Assembly (NCBI RefSeq): GCF_004355005.1
Contig: NZ_SMSJ01000042.1
Coordinates: 1-50,121 of the forward strand
DNA from: Dankookia rubra
GTDB lineage: Bacteria > Pseudomonadota > Alphaproteobacteria > Acetobacterales > Acetobacteraceae
Direction: 5' to 3'
DNA: 50,121 nt
In this document: positions 41,347 through 49,515 of the stretch, one piece after another
Layout of the letters: every line of letters starts with the position of its first letter
Numbering within the stretch: the stretch's first letter is position 1
Notes under the pieces: model-generated
Told to the model about the DNA's origin: nothing
Database searches by the model: none
What the model saw: the letters and a program-made list of their open reading frames with translations, nothing else
Made by a program: the position numbers and the translations under genes

Positions 41347-42354
41347 ATGAGCTATTTCGTTGGCCTCGATGTCTCCATGGAGGAGACCGCCTACTGTGCT
41401 CGAAACGCCGACGGGCGGATCCTAGGCCAGGGCAAGACGGCGACCGACCCGGACGCGATCGCGGCGGCCTTGGCCCGCTTCGGTCGACCCGCCCGGTTGG
41501 TGCTCGAGACGGAGCGGATGGCGAACTGGCTGTACCGACAGCTGATCGCCCGTGACCTGCCGGCTGTCTGCGTCGACGCTCGCCAGGCTCATGCTGTGCT
41601 CAGCCAGATGCCGAATAAGACCGATGCGAACGACGCAGCCATGCTGGCCGAGTTGGCGCGAACTGGCTTTTATCGGGCGGTACGGGTCAAGAGCGAGGCG
41701 GCACAGGGCATGCGGGCACTGCTCAAGGCGCGCGCCCTGGTCCTGCGCCAGCGCATGGACCTCGACAACACCATCCGTGGTCTGCTGACGAGCATGGGCG
41801 TGCGCCTGCCGAAGGGACCCCGTCGCTGGGCCGACCGGGTGGAGCTGGCGCTGGAGGCCAATGAGGCGCTCGCCCTAGCCCTGAGGCCATTGCTGCGCCT
41901 ACGAGAAGACCTCGCACGGTCCCTTGCGGAGCTTACCCGGCGGCTGCTTACCGAAGCTCGGGGCTCTGACCTGTGCCGCAGGCTGATGGGCGTGCCGGGT
42001 GTTGGCGCGATCACCGCCTATGCCTTCCTGGCCACCATCGACGACCCCACCCGGTTCGCTCATTCCAGATCCGTGGGCGCCTATATCGGCCTGACCTCGA
42101 AGCGCTATCAGTCGGGCGAGGTCGATTACAGCGGGCGCATCACCCGGCGGGGCGATGGCATGTTGCGGACCCTGCTGTTCGAGGCGGCGTCGAGCCTCAT
42201 CACCCGAGCGGGCGGCGGCGGCGCACTGCGCGAATGGGGCCTGCGGCTGCGGGCCAAGGTCGGCCACAAAAAGGCCAGCGTAGCATTCGCGCGCAAGCTC
42301 GGTGTCATCCTCCACCGCATGTGGGTGGACGGCACCGAGTTCCGCACGGCCTGA
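41347..42354 (+). CDS. IS110-family DEDD transposase (RNA-guided recombinase type)
   Basis: 335 aa from ATG 41347, preceded by GGAGGAG. The RuvC-like N-terminal domain shows FVGLDVSMEETAY (first Asp), LVLETE (Glu), and NKTDANDAAMLAELARTG (the final DxxD pair). The C-terminal transposase_20 domain has LMGVPGVGAITAYAFLATI and the conserved serine region FAHSRSVGAYIGLTSKRYQSG followed by RRGDGMLRTLLFEAA. Intact. Such proteins act with a bridge or seek RNA made from the element's own non-coding part. Confidence 0.93.
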   Translation: MSYFVGLDVSMEETAYCARNADGRILGQGKTATDPDAIAAALARFGRPARLVLETERMANWLYRQLIARDLPAVCVDARQAHAVLSQMPNKTDANDAAMLAELARTGFYRAVRVKSEAAQGMRALLKARALVLRQRMDLDNTIRGLLTSMGVRLPKGPRRWADRVELALEANEALALALRPLLRLREDLARSLAELTRRLLTEARGSDLCRRLMGVPGVGAITAYAFLATIDDPTRFAHSRSVGAYIGLTSKRYQSGEVDYSGRITRRGDGMLRTLLFEAASSLITRAGGGGALREWGLRLRAKVGHKKASVAFARKLGVILHRMWVDGTEFRTA

Positions 42355-42614
42355 TCGGCAGCAGCCATAAAGGCGAGGAGGGAAACTCCGAAGCAGGCGG
42401 GTGCTAATGGATCTTTGAGCTTCCGTCCCGGTCCGGGCGGGAGGCGACGGCCGAGTCCGAGGTATTACGTGCGGCGCGCCAAAGCGCGACCGCGTAGCCC
42501 ACAAGCTGGGAGGCCGAAGCCTTGGACGCCATTATGAAGCGCCGCGCGTCGGAAGCGCACTGGCGACTTCGTAGAGAACCTTGCGCCGGACCAGGGAAGA
42601 GGATCAGGATCACC
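42355..42614 (+). ncRNA. Candidate seek/bridge RNA region of the IS110 element
   Basis: The 260-base region between the transposase stop and the right inverted repeat holds no credible ORF but several dyads, for example GTCCCGG/CCGGGCGGGA (about 42423-42442) and GGCGCGCC. At 42572-42582 it carries TAGAGAACCTT, identical to the right junction of the element with its target (42632-42642). In IS1111 elements the guide RNA is encoded downstream of the transposase and contains short matches to the ends and target. RNA borders are not determined. Confidence 0.55.
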
Positions 42615-42923
42615 GTGCGCCCGCCCTCAGTTAGAGAACCTTCTACAGATGGAAGAAGCAGTTTGCCGGGGTGGGTGTGGTCGAGATCCGGCGGCTGAAG
42701 CAGCTCGAGGAAGAGAACACCAAGCTCAAGCGGCTGGTGGCGGATCTGACGCTGGACAAGACCATGCTGCAGGACGTGCTGCGCCGAAAGTGGTGAAGCC
42801 CGCCGTGCGCCGCGATGTGGGTACCCATCTGCGGAGGGCCGCCTACCGGATCTGTGCGGGACCTGCCTTGGATCTTATGAGCGTTCTTTCGAGCGCCGGT
42901 AAGGGCAGGCAGCGGGGTGGGCG

Positions 42924-43212
42924 ATGGAGATCATCACCGGTGTGGAGCGCCGCCGGCAGTGGCGGGACGAGGAGAAGCTGCAGATCCTGGCCGAGCTGAA
43001 TGAGCCCGGGGTCAAGTTCAGCGAGATCGCCCGGCGGCACGACGTCAGCCGCGGCTTGCTCTGGCAGTGGCGGTATGCGCAGCGACGCGGCCGGCTGGTG
43101 GCCGAGGCGCCGAGTTTCATGCCGCTGCAGGTCGTGCCGGATCTGGCCGCAGCGACGCCGCCAGGTGGGTCGGGGCCGCCGCCTGCCGCCGGTCCTCCGG
43201 CGATAGAGGACG
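42924..43212 (+). pseudogene. IS66 tnpA remnant (copy A)
   Basis: ATG 42924 opens MEIITGVERRRQWRDEEKLQ and NEPGVKFSEIARRHDVSRGL, the helix-turn-helix of IS66 TnpA. After about 95 codons it joins, in a different frame, the interior of tnpC near 43213, so the rest of tnpA, all of tnpB and the front of tnpC are deleted. Confidence 0.85.
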
Positions 43213-43517
43213 CTCGCCGGACCGCAAGGGTGAGCGGCCGCGGGAACACCTGGGCGGCTATGCCGGCTGGCTGCACGCCGATGCCTATGCCGGTTACGAC
43301 GCGCCGACCGCGGCGAAGGGCGGCAAGCCGCCAGCGATCACGCATGTGACCTGCATGGCCCAGGCGCGGCGCGAGTTGTTCAAGGTCTACGACAGCACCA
43401 AGTCACCGATCGCCGAGGAAGCCCTGCGGCGGATCGGCGAGCTCTATGCCATCGAGGCAGTGATCAAGGGCCAATCGCCCGAGCAGCGCTGCGTGGCGCG
43501 CCAGGCGCAGAGCAAGC
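43213..43517 (+). pseudogene. IS66 tnpC interior fragment (copy A)
   Basis: Reads SPDRKGERPREHLGGYAGWL, then DAYAGYDAPTAAKGGKPP and RRIGELYAIEAVIKGQSPEQ, the DDE_IS66 core around the second aspartate. It is cut on the left by the internal deletion and on the right at 43518, where the inverted repeat of a second, oppositely oriented IS66 begins. Confidence 0.85.
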
Positions 43518-43550
43518 GTAAGCATCCGGTGAACCCCGCACCCTTTCTGG

Positions 43551-43793
43551 CTACGGAGCAGACCCCGCTTTTGGCGGAGCCCGCCCTGCGTCGCGTTCGT
43601 CGTCGATGATCTGCTTCAAGTTGTCGATGCCGTCCCGGGTGAAAGCGGTGACGCCGTCCTCGCCGAGGCCGTTGACGTACAGGCGACCATCCTCGGGGAA
43701 CATGCCGATGGAGAGGTCATGCAGCCACTCCTTGTCCTCGCCCAGCAGCGCGGCGATGTGGTTGATGGTGAATACGGCCGAGATGGCAGGCAC
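43551..43793 (-). CDS. Small IS66-associated ORF, 80 aa
   Basis: GTG 43793 lies three bases after the tnpC stop (TGACCCGTG). The sequence MPAISAVFTINHIAALLGED then EWLHDLSIGMFPEDGRLYVN and GVTAFTRDGIDNLKQIIDD reads as a compact alpha/beta protein with no DNA-binding motif. Its tight coupling to tnpC suggests it belongs to the element. Function not known. Confidence 0.6.
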   Translation of the reverse strand: MPAISAVFTINHIAALLGEDKEWLHDLSIGMFPEDGRLYVNGLGEDGVTAFTRDGIDNLKQIIDDERDAGRAPPKAGSAP

Positions 43794-43796
43794 GGG

Positions 43797-44642
43797 TCAG
43801 GTGGCCTTGCTGTTCGGCTGCCGCGAGGCCTGCCAGTTCCAGGGCAGCAGTTCGGCAACCCTGCTGGCCGGATGCGTGGCGATCCGGCCAAGCACATCGG
43901 CCAACCAGGCTTGCGGGTCGACGTCGTTCAGCTTGGCGGTGACGATCAGCGAATACATCGCCGCGGCGCGCTGGCCGCCGCGGTCGGAGCCCGCGAACAG
44001 CCATGATTTCCTGCCCAGCGCGATGCCGCGCAGGGCGCGTTCGGCGGCATTGTTCGAGAGGCAGACGCGGCCATCGTCGAGGAACCGGGTAAACGCCGGC
44101 CAGCGCTTCAGCATGTAGTCCATCGCGCGCGCCAGGTCGTGCGTGCGGGACAGCCTGGCACGCTGCTCGCGCATCCATACCTCAAACTCGACGACCTGCG
44201 GTGCGCTGACGGCTTGGCGCACGGCACGCCGCTGTTCGGCGCTATGGCCATTAATGCCGCGCTCGATCGCGAACAGTGCGTCGATGCGCCGCACTGCCCC
44301 CAGTGCGATCGGCGAGATGACCCCGGCGCTCTTGCCCTCGGCCACGCGGCGCGCGTTCTGCGTCACGTCCGCCAGGACAAAGAACGGCCGTCGCGCATGC
44401 ACCCAGCAGGCCGCCTCCAGGATCGGCCCGGGCTGGCAGGCGGCGTCGTAGAGCTTGCCGTAGCCGCTGTAGGCATCGGCCTGGAGCAACCCGGCATAGC
44501 CGGCCAGATGCTCCTGCGGATGCACCCCGCCGCGGTCGCGCGAGTAGCGGAACGTCGCCGCCGGGGCGGCTGTGCCGCCGAATGGTAGGTCGTCACGGAC
44601 ATAGACCCAACATCGCCCGACATCGGTCTTGCAGCTGGCCAG
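43797..44642 (-). pseudogene. IS66 tnpC, N-terminally truncated (copy B)
   Basis: About 280 codons of the C-terminal half of an IS66 transposase (full length normally about 500): CKTDVGRCWVYVRDDLPFGG, HPQEHLAGYAGLLQADAYSGYG (catalytic Asp), CWVHARRPFFVLAD and the C-terminal RVCLSNNAAERALRGIALGRKSWLFAGSD with the glutamate of the triad, ending with the IS66_C zinc-poor tail. The missing front includes the first Asp, so the protein cannot be active. Confidence 0.88.
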
Positions 44643-44689
44643 TACCGGCACGCAGCAACAGCGAACATCGACGCGGCCTCGAAAAGATC

Positions 44690-45310
44690 AGCCGTGAGAG
44701 CCGACCCACCAGTGGAATGGGGAGGCCGCCGTCGTCGGACAAGCGAGCGAGAAACGCGTCAGACGGTTTCACCGGGGTAAAGATGGCAGCACGCATGGCG
44801 GAATATCGGTGCGCAACAAGGGAAGTCTGTCCTGGCGACCACGGCTGGCAGCCGACTGGACAACGGCGAACCCGCGAGGGAAGGCGCCGGCCAGGGCAGA
44901 TGGCGGATGGGTCCGTACTACCGATGAGGTCGGGTAATGCCGGCTGAGGAAAGGGGCCCTGACCTGCGACAGGCGAGCAAAGTGACGAGACCCCGGGGAT
45001 TGGCCCAAGGCCCAGCAACTCCGCTCGAAAGGGTTCGGAAGTTACAGATCTCGCTGCATGCGAAAGCTAAGGCTGAACCAGCTTTCCGCTTCTACACCTT
45101 ATAGGACAAAGTCTGCCGGGTTGACGTCCTCGAAGAAGCCTACCGGGCATGCCACCGCAATGGTGGCTCCGCGGGCTTCGACAGGATGACGTTCGATCAG
45201 ATCACCGCCTATGGGCGAGAACGATGGCTGGAAGAGTTGCGGCAGGAGCTGCGCGCCGGTGAATACCGGCCACAGCCCCTGCTGCGCGTCTGCACTCCAA
45301 AAAGCAACGG
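44690..45310 (+). mobile_element. Group II intron fragment with truncated maturase gene
   Basis: From about 44,690-44,815 (5' border not fixed; GTGCG at about 44,810 fits the consensus intron start) to the break at about 45,310. The protein part, from about 45,032, reads LHAKAKAEPAFRFYTL, then a stop TAG at 45102-45104, then DKVCRVDVLEEAYRACHRNG, GSAGFDRMTFDQI and YRPQPLLRVCTPKSNGG: the N-terminal RT-0/RT-1 region of LtrA-type reverse transcriptases. Palm, maturase and endonuclease domains and domains V-VI are missing, so it is dead. Confidence 0.75.
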
Positions 45311-46101
45311 CGGCCAAGCTGCTGCCACCAGCGTCGGATGCTCTCGACCGCAAAGGCCGCCGTGTCGGCATCCACCCCGACGTTGACCCAGCCGGCATTG
45401 GCGGCCAGGTCGTAGACGCCGTAAAGCGCGACCTTGCCCAGGTCCGGAAGCTCGAAGTCGTGCACCCGCACCGGCTCGGGTTGGCCCTTGGGACGCAGTT
45501 CGCGGCCGGGGTTCTTGAAGTCGCCGACCAGCTCCTTCTTTTTGGTATCCACCGAGATGGCTGGCTGGCCTTCCGCCATTGCCGCCTGCACGAAGGTGTT
45601 GATGTGGGCGAACTGAGCATCGCGGTCGGGATGGTTCGTTCCCTCCCGGGTCTTGCGGTTGGCTTGGCAGCTGTAGCCCAGATCGCGCAGCAACAGGCCA
45701 ACCCGCTTCTGGCTCACAGTAAAGCCACGCTCGTCCAGAGCCTGGACGATTTGACGTTGGCTGCAGCTCACCCAGCGCAACGGCGTCTCCGGGCCACCGC
45801 GGATGGCATCCTCGATTAGCGTCTCCAGAGCGCCCGGCAGCTCCGGTTGCAGGGTGACCGCGCGCTTGCGCCCGCCGCCCTTTCGTCTGACCCGCGGGCC
45901 GATTGGATTGGCCCCGCTCTGCAGCTCCACGATGGCTCGCCGGATGGTGCTGCGCGCCAGCCCGGTCGCGGCCGAAGCAGCCGTCACCCCACCGTGGCCC
46001 AGCGCCAGGGCCTCGTTGGCCGCGAACAGCCGTCGCCCGCGCTCATCCAGGAACTTGCAGGCTTGCTGATACCGTGTGCGGATGTCGTCGAGGTCGATCA
46101 C
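45311..46101 (-). pseudogene. ISAzo13-family transposase, 3'-truncated
   Basis: ATG 46101 opens MIDLDDIRTRYQQACKFLDE. Family blocks follow: GLARSTIRRAIVEL (HTH), RWVSCSQRQIVQALDERGFTVS, PAISVDTKKKELVGDFKNPG (first Asp) and GWVNVGVDADTAAFAVESIR. After RRWWQQLG, at about 45,311, the sequence changes to the group II intron fragment; the remaining catalytic residues are lost. Confidence 0.85.
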
Positions 46102-46180
46102 CCTTGCCGATTGCGCCAGCGCGGCCAGCCATCGTCAGTCCCTTCCGGCCCTCAGCCAGTGAGCCGCCATCACATCCGAT

Positions 46181-46363
46181 TCAGTTATTCCGCGTCAGAT
46201 CCCAAGTAGGCAGATCGGGCTGGAAGGCGCCCATCTCGGTCATCTGTCTTGCGCGGTCGGCATCCCGAAAGCGATCAAGCGCCCCCAGGTCTTGGCTGAC
46301 CGGATTGCTGACAGCGGCGGCCACGGCCAGCATCTCGACTGTCGGTCCGGCGCATTCACGCAA
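46181..46363 (-). pseudogene. Unrecognised coding remnant downstream of the VanB-like gene
   Basis: The frame from TTG 46363 reads VEMLAVAAAVSNPVSQDLGA, LDRFRDADRARQMTEMGAF and QPDLPTWDLTRNN. Composition looks protein-like, and it lies just after the reductase stop on the same strand. I do not recognise the family. It ends next to the ISAzo13 5' flank, so it may be the front of a gene cut by that element. Confidence 0.35.
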
Positions 46364-46394
46364 AGCCAGCCGCCGCGGCCCCAGGGGGCGGTGG

Positions 46395-47330
46395 TCACCC
46401 TTCGACCACCAGATGACTGGAGGCGCATTGCGCCACGCAGGCCATCAGGTGGGTTTTCCGGCGCTCTGGCGACAGCACGCGGTCGCGATGGATCGGCGTC
46501 CCCTCCACCCATCGCACCTCGCAGGCGCCGCAGATGCCTCCCTCGCAGGAGGCGTTCACCTTCGCCCCCAACCCCCGCAGCACGGCGAGCATGCTGCCAC
46601 CGGCCTCGACCACCGCCTCCTCCCCGGTTGCGGCGCGACGCAGGGTGTAGGACACGGCGCTCTCGGCGGCCGGCAGCGGCGGCGGGACGAAATGCTCCAT
46701 CGTCACGCTGCCTTTGGGCCAATGCGTGGTGGCGGCGGCGAAGCCGTCCAGCATCGCCTCCGGCCCGCAGCAATAGGCGTGGAGCCCAGGCGCAGGTGTG
46801 CCAAGCAGCGTGCTCCAGGCGGGACGTGGCGCGCGCGCAGTGTCATGCACCTGTGCCCTCGGGCCAAGCGCAGCCACCACGTCGCCGCAGGGTGGTGCGC
46901 CGCGGCACAGCAGGTGCAGCGCCCAGTCCGCACCCTGCCGCTCCAGCGCTCGCGCCATGGCCAGAAAGGGCGTCACGCCGATGCCGCCAGCCACCATCAC
47001 GTGGCGGTTGGCCCCCGCTGCGATAGGAAAGGTGCAGCGGGGCATGGTGGCAGCCACCGCATCGCCGGGGCGCAGCGCCTCATGCACCCAGGCGCTCCCC
47101 CCGCGCGAGGCAGCTTCGCGCTTGACCGCCACCTCCCACCGATCGGTCGCCGCCGGGTCGCCGCACAGGCTGTAGGCGCGCGGGCCAATACCGGGGACCA
47201 TCAGGTCCAGGTGAGCGCCTGGTTTCCAGCGCGGCAGGGGCCAACCATCGGGGTCGCGCAGCACCAGGCGACGGGTAAGGGGGCCGTCCTCCAGCGCCTG
47301 CTCGACCACCAGGGCAATGTGGCGCGCCAT
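46395..47330 (-). CDS. Phthalate/vanillate dioxygenase reductase-like protein (VanB type)
   Basis: About 311 aa iron-sulfur flavoprotein passing electrons from NAD(P)H to an oxygenase. ATG 47330 begins MARHIALVVEQALEDGPLTR. Order: FMN/ferredoxin-reductase barrel (WKPGAHLDLMVPGIGPRAYSLCG with the RxYS flavin motif), NAD domain (VAGGIGVTPFLAMARAL, YCCGPEAMLDGF) and C-terminal plant-type 2Fe-2S ferredoxin with cysteines in CEGGICGACEVRW and MACVAQC. No oxygenase subunit (VanA/Rieske) is beside it; the following gene is only a remnant. The MOSC gene ends four bases upstream. Confidence 0.92.
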   Translation of the reverse strand: MARHIALVVEQALEDGPLTRRLVLRDPDGWPLPRWKPGAHLDLMVPGIGPRAYSLCGDPAATDRWEVAVKREAASRGGSAWVHEALRPGDAVAATMPRCTFPIAAGANRHVMVAGGIGVTPFLAMARALERQGADWALHLLCRGAPPCGDVVAALGPRAQVHDTARAPRPAWSTLLGTPAPGLHAYCCGPEAMLDGFAAATTHWPKGSVTMEHFVPPPLPAAESAVSYTLRRAATGEEAVVEAGGSMLAVLRGLGAKVNASCEGGICGACEVRWVEGTPIHRDRVLSPERRKTHLMACVAQCASSHLVVEG

Positions 47331-47334
47331 GGGA

Positions 47335-47820
47335 CTATTCCGGCCGGACCGCGTCGCCCACTCGCACCGTCCCGCCTTCAAGGATGCGGCAGTTGAGGCC
47401 GGAGCGATGGATCATCGGGTCGAAGACCTGCTTGTCCAGGATCTCCTCGATGTGGCGGCAGGGCACGGAGAGGCGCGTGGCCTCCACCAGGCAGGGGCCG
47501 ATGCGGAAGCGGCGGCCCACCAGCCAGTTCAGCGGCACACCGCGCGTGGTGATGTTGCGGCGGTGCTCCTCGGGTAGGAGTTCCACCCCGTAGTCGCGCT
47601 GGATGGCTTCGAGCACCTCCACCTCGAATAGGGTGACCTGGCGGCCTTCCTCCGGCTTTTCGGAGTAGAAGCCCTGCTCGATGCCCAGCATGTAGCGGTC
47701 GCCCTCGATGCCACGTCCGGCCACCAGCGCAATGCTCTCCTGTGCATGCATGGGCAGGAAGGCGCGGGCGGTGATGTGCAGGTGCTCGACCAGGCCGGTC
47801 CAGGCGGGGGTGGGGCTCAT
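47335..47820 (-). CDS. MOSC domain protein
   Basis: 161 aa from ATG 47820 with AAGGA upstream. Features: GLVEHLHITARAFLPMHAQE, the MOSC core GIEGDRYMLG, VTLFEVEVLEAI, EEHRRNITTRGVPLNWLVGRRFRIG and the conserved cysteine in RLSVPCRHIEEIL. MOSC domains bind sulfur or molybdenum-cofactor-related ligands and are found alone, as here, or fused to ferredoxin reductases; the neighbouring VanB-like gene recalls the YiiM-type fusion in separate form. Probably works with that reductase. Confidence 0.9.
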   Translation of the reverse strand: MSPTPAWTGLVEHLHITARAFLPMHAQESIALVAGRGIEGDRYMLGIEQGFYSEKPEEGRQVTLFEVEVLEAIQRDYGVELLPEEHRRNITTRGVPLNWLVGRRFRIGPCLVEATRLSVPCRHIEEILDKQVFDPMIHRSGLNCRILEGGTVRVGDAVRPE

Positions 47821-47887
47821 AGCAATAGTCCTTGGTTGGGCGACGTGTGGCCGGAGTGCTGGGCCTTGAACCCATCCAGCGCCGCGG

Positions 47888-48772
47888 TCAGGCCAGGGCG
47901 TCCAGCGCCGCCTCGATGCGCGGGTGCAGGCTGGGCGGCAGGGGCTGGATCGGCAGCGGCAGCGCCGTGTCGCAAAGGCCCAGGATCCGCGCGGCGGCAT
48001 GGGTCACGCGCAGGCTGCTCCATTCCTGGAACAGCGCCCAGAGCGGGGCGAAGCGTGCCTCCAGTGCCGCCACCTGCGCCGTCTCCCCGGCCAGCGCGGC
48101 ATGGGTCAGCGCCAGGCTGGGTTCCGGTAGCAGCCCGCCGATGACGCTGTACCAGGCCTGCCCGCCCGCCAGCAGCGCCGCGCCCGCGCGCCAGTCGCCG
48201 CTGTAGCCGATAGCGAAATCCGCCGGCACCAGCGCCCGCAGGGCGGCGTGGCGCGCCGCCTCGTCCGATGGCGGGGCGGGGTTCTTCACGGCCGCCACGC
48301 GCGGCAGCGCCGCCAGCCGCGCGACCAGCGCATCCGTCATGGTGAAATGCGTGGTCGCTGGGTTGTTGTAGAGGCACAGCGGCAGCCCCGTGGCGCCGGC
48401 CACGGCGGCGACATGGGCGAAGACCTCGTCCTCGGTCAGCGGGGTGTAGGATACCGGCGCCAGCAGCAGCCCATCGGCGCCCGCTGCCTCGGCATCGCGC
48501 GCCAGGAGCTGCGCCGCATCGGTGCGCAGCGCGCCGACGCCAACCACCAGCGGAGTGCGGCCGCCCGTGCACTCCGCCGCCGCCTCTACCGCGCGGCGCC
48601 GCTCGGTGCGCGACAGGTAGGCGTAGGTGCCGGTGCTGCCGAGCAGGCCGACAGAACCCACCCGAGCCTCCACCAGTCGCTGGACCAAGCGCGACAAGGC
48701 TCCGGTATCCACGCGACCCGCCGCATCGGCCGGGGTGAGGGGAAAAGCCGACAGGCCGTGAAAAATGGACAT
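47888..48772 (-). CDS. DapA-family aldolase/lyase (dihydrodipicolinate synthase-like)
   Basis: 294 aa class I aldolase. ATG 48772 has GAGGAGC upstream and overlaps no gene; the LysE stop is 12 bases before. Schiff-base lysine in RVAAVKNPAPPS, catalytic tyrosine in LPLCLYNNPAT, and GLLGSTGTYAYLSRTERRR at the carboxylate-binding loop. The family also includes N-acetylneuraminate lyases and keto-acid aldolases. The GSTGTYAYL loop differs from the GTTGE of true DapA, so a catabolic aldolase is more likely than lysine synthesis. Confidence 0.88.
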   Translation of the reverse strand: MSIFHGLSAFPLTPADAAGRVDTGALSRLVQRLVEARVGSVGLLGSTGTYAYLSRTERRRAVEAAAECTGGRTPLVVGVGALRTDAAQLLARDAEAAGADGLLLAPVSYTPLTEDEVFAHVAAVAGATGLPLCLYNNPATTHFTMTDALVARLAALPRVAAVKNPAPPSDEAARHAALRALVPADFAIGYSGDWRAGAALLAGGQAWYSVIGGLLPEPSLALTHAALAGETAQVAALEARFAPLWALFQEWSSLRVTHAAARILGLCDTALPLPIQPLPPSLHPRIEAALDALA

Positions 48773-48783
48773 CTGGGTGCTCC

Positions 48784-49422
48784 TCAACTGGCCGGCCGCC
48801 GCACGAAGACAAGGCCCAGCCCCAGCGCGATCATCGCCCCGCCTGACGCCGCGCGCAGACGCCGCACCAGCCCCGGCCGCGTCGAGGCACCCTGACGAAT
48901 GCTGCCTCCAGCGATGGCCACCACGATATCGGCCAAGGTGTTCAGCAGGACGGAAAGCAGCCCAAGCACGGCGAACTGCACGGCCACTTGGCCCTGAGTC
49001 GGGTCCACGAACTGCGGTACGAAGGCCAGGAAGAAGGCGGCGGTCTTCGGGTTCAGCGCTTCCACAACCACCCCTTCGCGAAAGGCGCGCCGCGAGCCAA
49101 GCGCGGGCGTGGGCTCCGGTGCCAGCGCGTCCCGTCGCGCCGCCAGGATCGCGCACAGGCCCAGCCACACGAGGTAGGCCGCACCGGCCAGCTTGAGCAG
49201 CGTGAACAGCTCTGCGCTTGCCAGCACGATAGCGGAGACGCCCAGAGCGCCGGCCAGCACATGCACGGTGCCGCCGAGCCCAGTGCCGAGCGAAGAGGCG
49301 ATCCCCTCCTCGCGCCCGCCGGCGAGGCTTCGTGCAGCGACGTAGAAGATGCCGGGACCTGGCGTCACCGCCAGCAGAAGCGCGGCGGCGAGGAAAAGGG
49401 CGAACTGAGATGGATCGGGCAC
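48784..49422 (-). CDS. LysE/RhtB family exporter
   Basis: 212 aa from GTG 49422, chosen because GGAGAG lies just upstream and the protein then begins MPDPSQFALFLAAALLLAVT like the paralogue at 24575; an ATG at 49437 gives five more residues. LysE motif TPGPGIFYVAARSLAGGREEG, AAYLVWLGLCAI and REGVVVEALNPKTAAFFLAFVPQF. It is head-to-head with a MocR regulator, a common pairing in which the regulator senses pyridoxal phosphate or an amino acid and controls export. Confidence 0.92.
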   Translation of the reverse strand: MPDPSQFALFLAAALLLAVTPGPGIFYVAARSLAGGREEGIASSLGTGLGGTVHVLAGALGVSAIVLASAELFTLLKLAGAAYLVWLGLCAILAARRDALAPEPTPALGSRRAFREGVVVEALNPKTAAFFLAFVPQFVDPTQGQVAVQFAVLGLLSVLLNTLADIVVAIAGGSIRQGASTRPGLVRRLRAASGGAMIALGLGLVFVRRPAS

Positions 49423-49515
49423 GCGCGCTCTCCACATGGGAGCATCAACCTTGCCATTCAGCCGGACCAGGTGAAACATCCAGTTTCTAACAAAAAGTCC
49501 GGGCCAGTTCGCTGT

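Larger units (their letters stand above)
41269..42641 (+). mobile_element. IS110-family element, IS1111 subgroup
   Basis: 1,373 bp whose excision restores the IS3 orfA frame, which fixes both borders to within a base. It has a perfect 19 bp subterminal inverted repeat TAACTGAGGGCGGGCGCAC (41273-41291, and 42615-42633 inverted), lying 4 bases inside the left border and about 8 inside the right. Subterminal repeats and a longer 3' non-coding region are features of the IS1111 subgroup. Confidence 0.88.
41157..42850 (+). pseudogene. IS3-family orfA split by an IS110 element, with start of orfB
   Basis: GTG 41157 with GGAGGAGGG upstream opens MKRKRYTDEQIAFALRQAES, the helix-turn-helix of IS3 orfA (IS407-like). 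It is interrupted after SEPT at 41268 and resumes at 42642 with FYRWKKQFAGVGVVEIRRLK and a leucine-zipper-like tail ending DVLRRKW, stop 42794-42796. Deleting 41269-42641 leaves exactly 267 bases, an intact 88-codon orfA. An orfB beginning (KPAVRRDVGTHLRRAAYRI) follows and breaks off near 42850, where IS66-like sequence starts. Confidence 0.85.
43518..44650 (-). mobile_element. IS66-family element (copy B), truncated at its 5' end
   Basis: Begins at 43518 with GTAAGCATCCGGTGAACC, an IS66-type terminal repeat, and runs leftward-transcribed with the tnpC C-terminal part and an accessory small ORF. The far end is lost near 44650, where group II intron-like sequence starts. It was inserted into copy A head-on. 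Confidence 0.75.
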
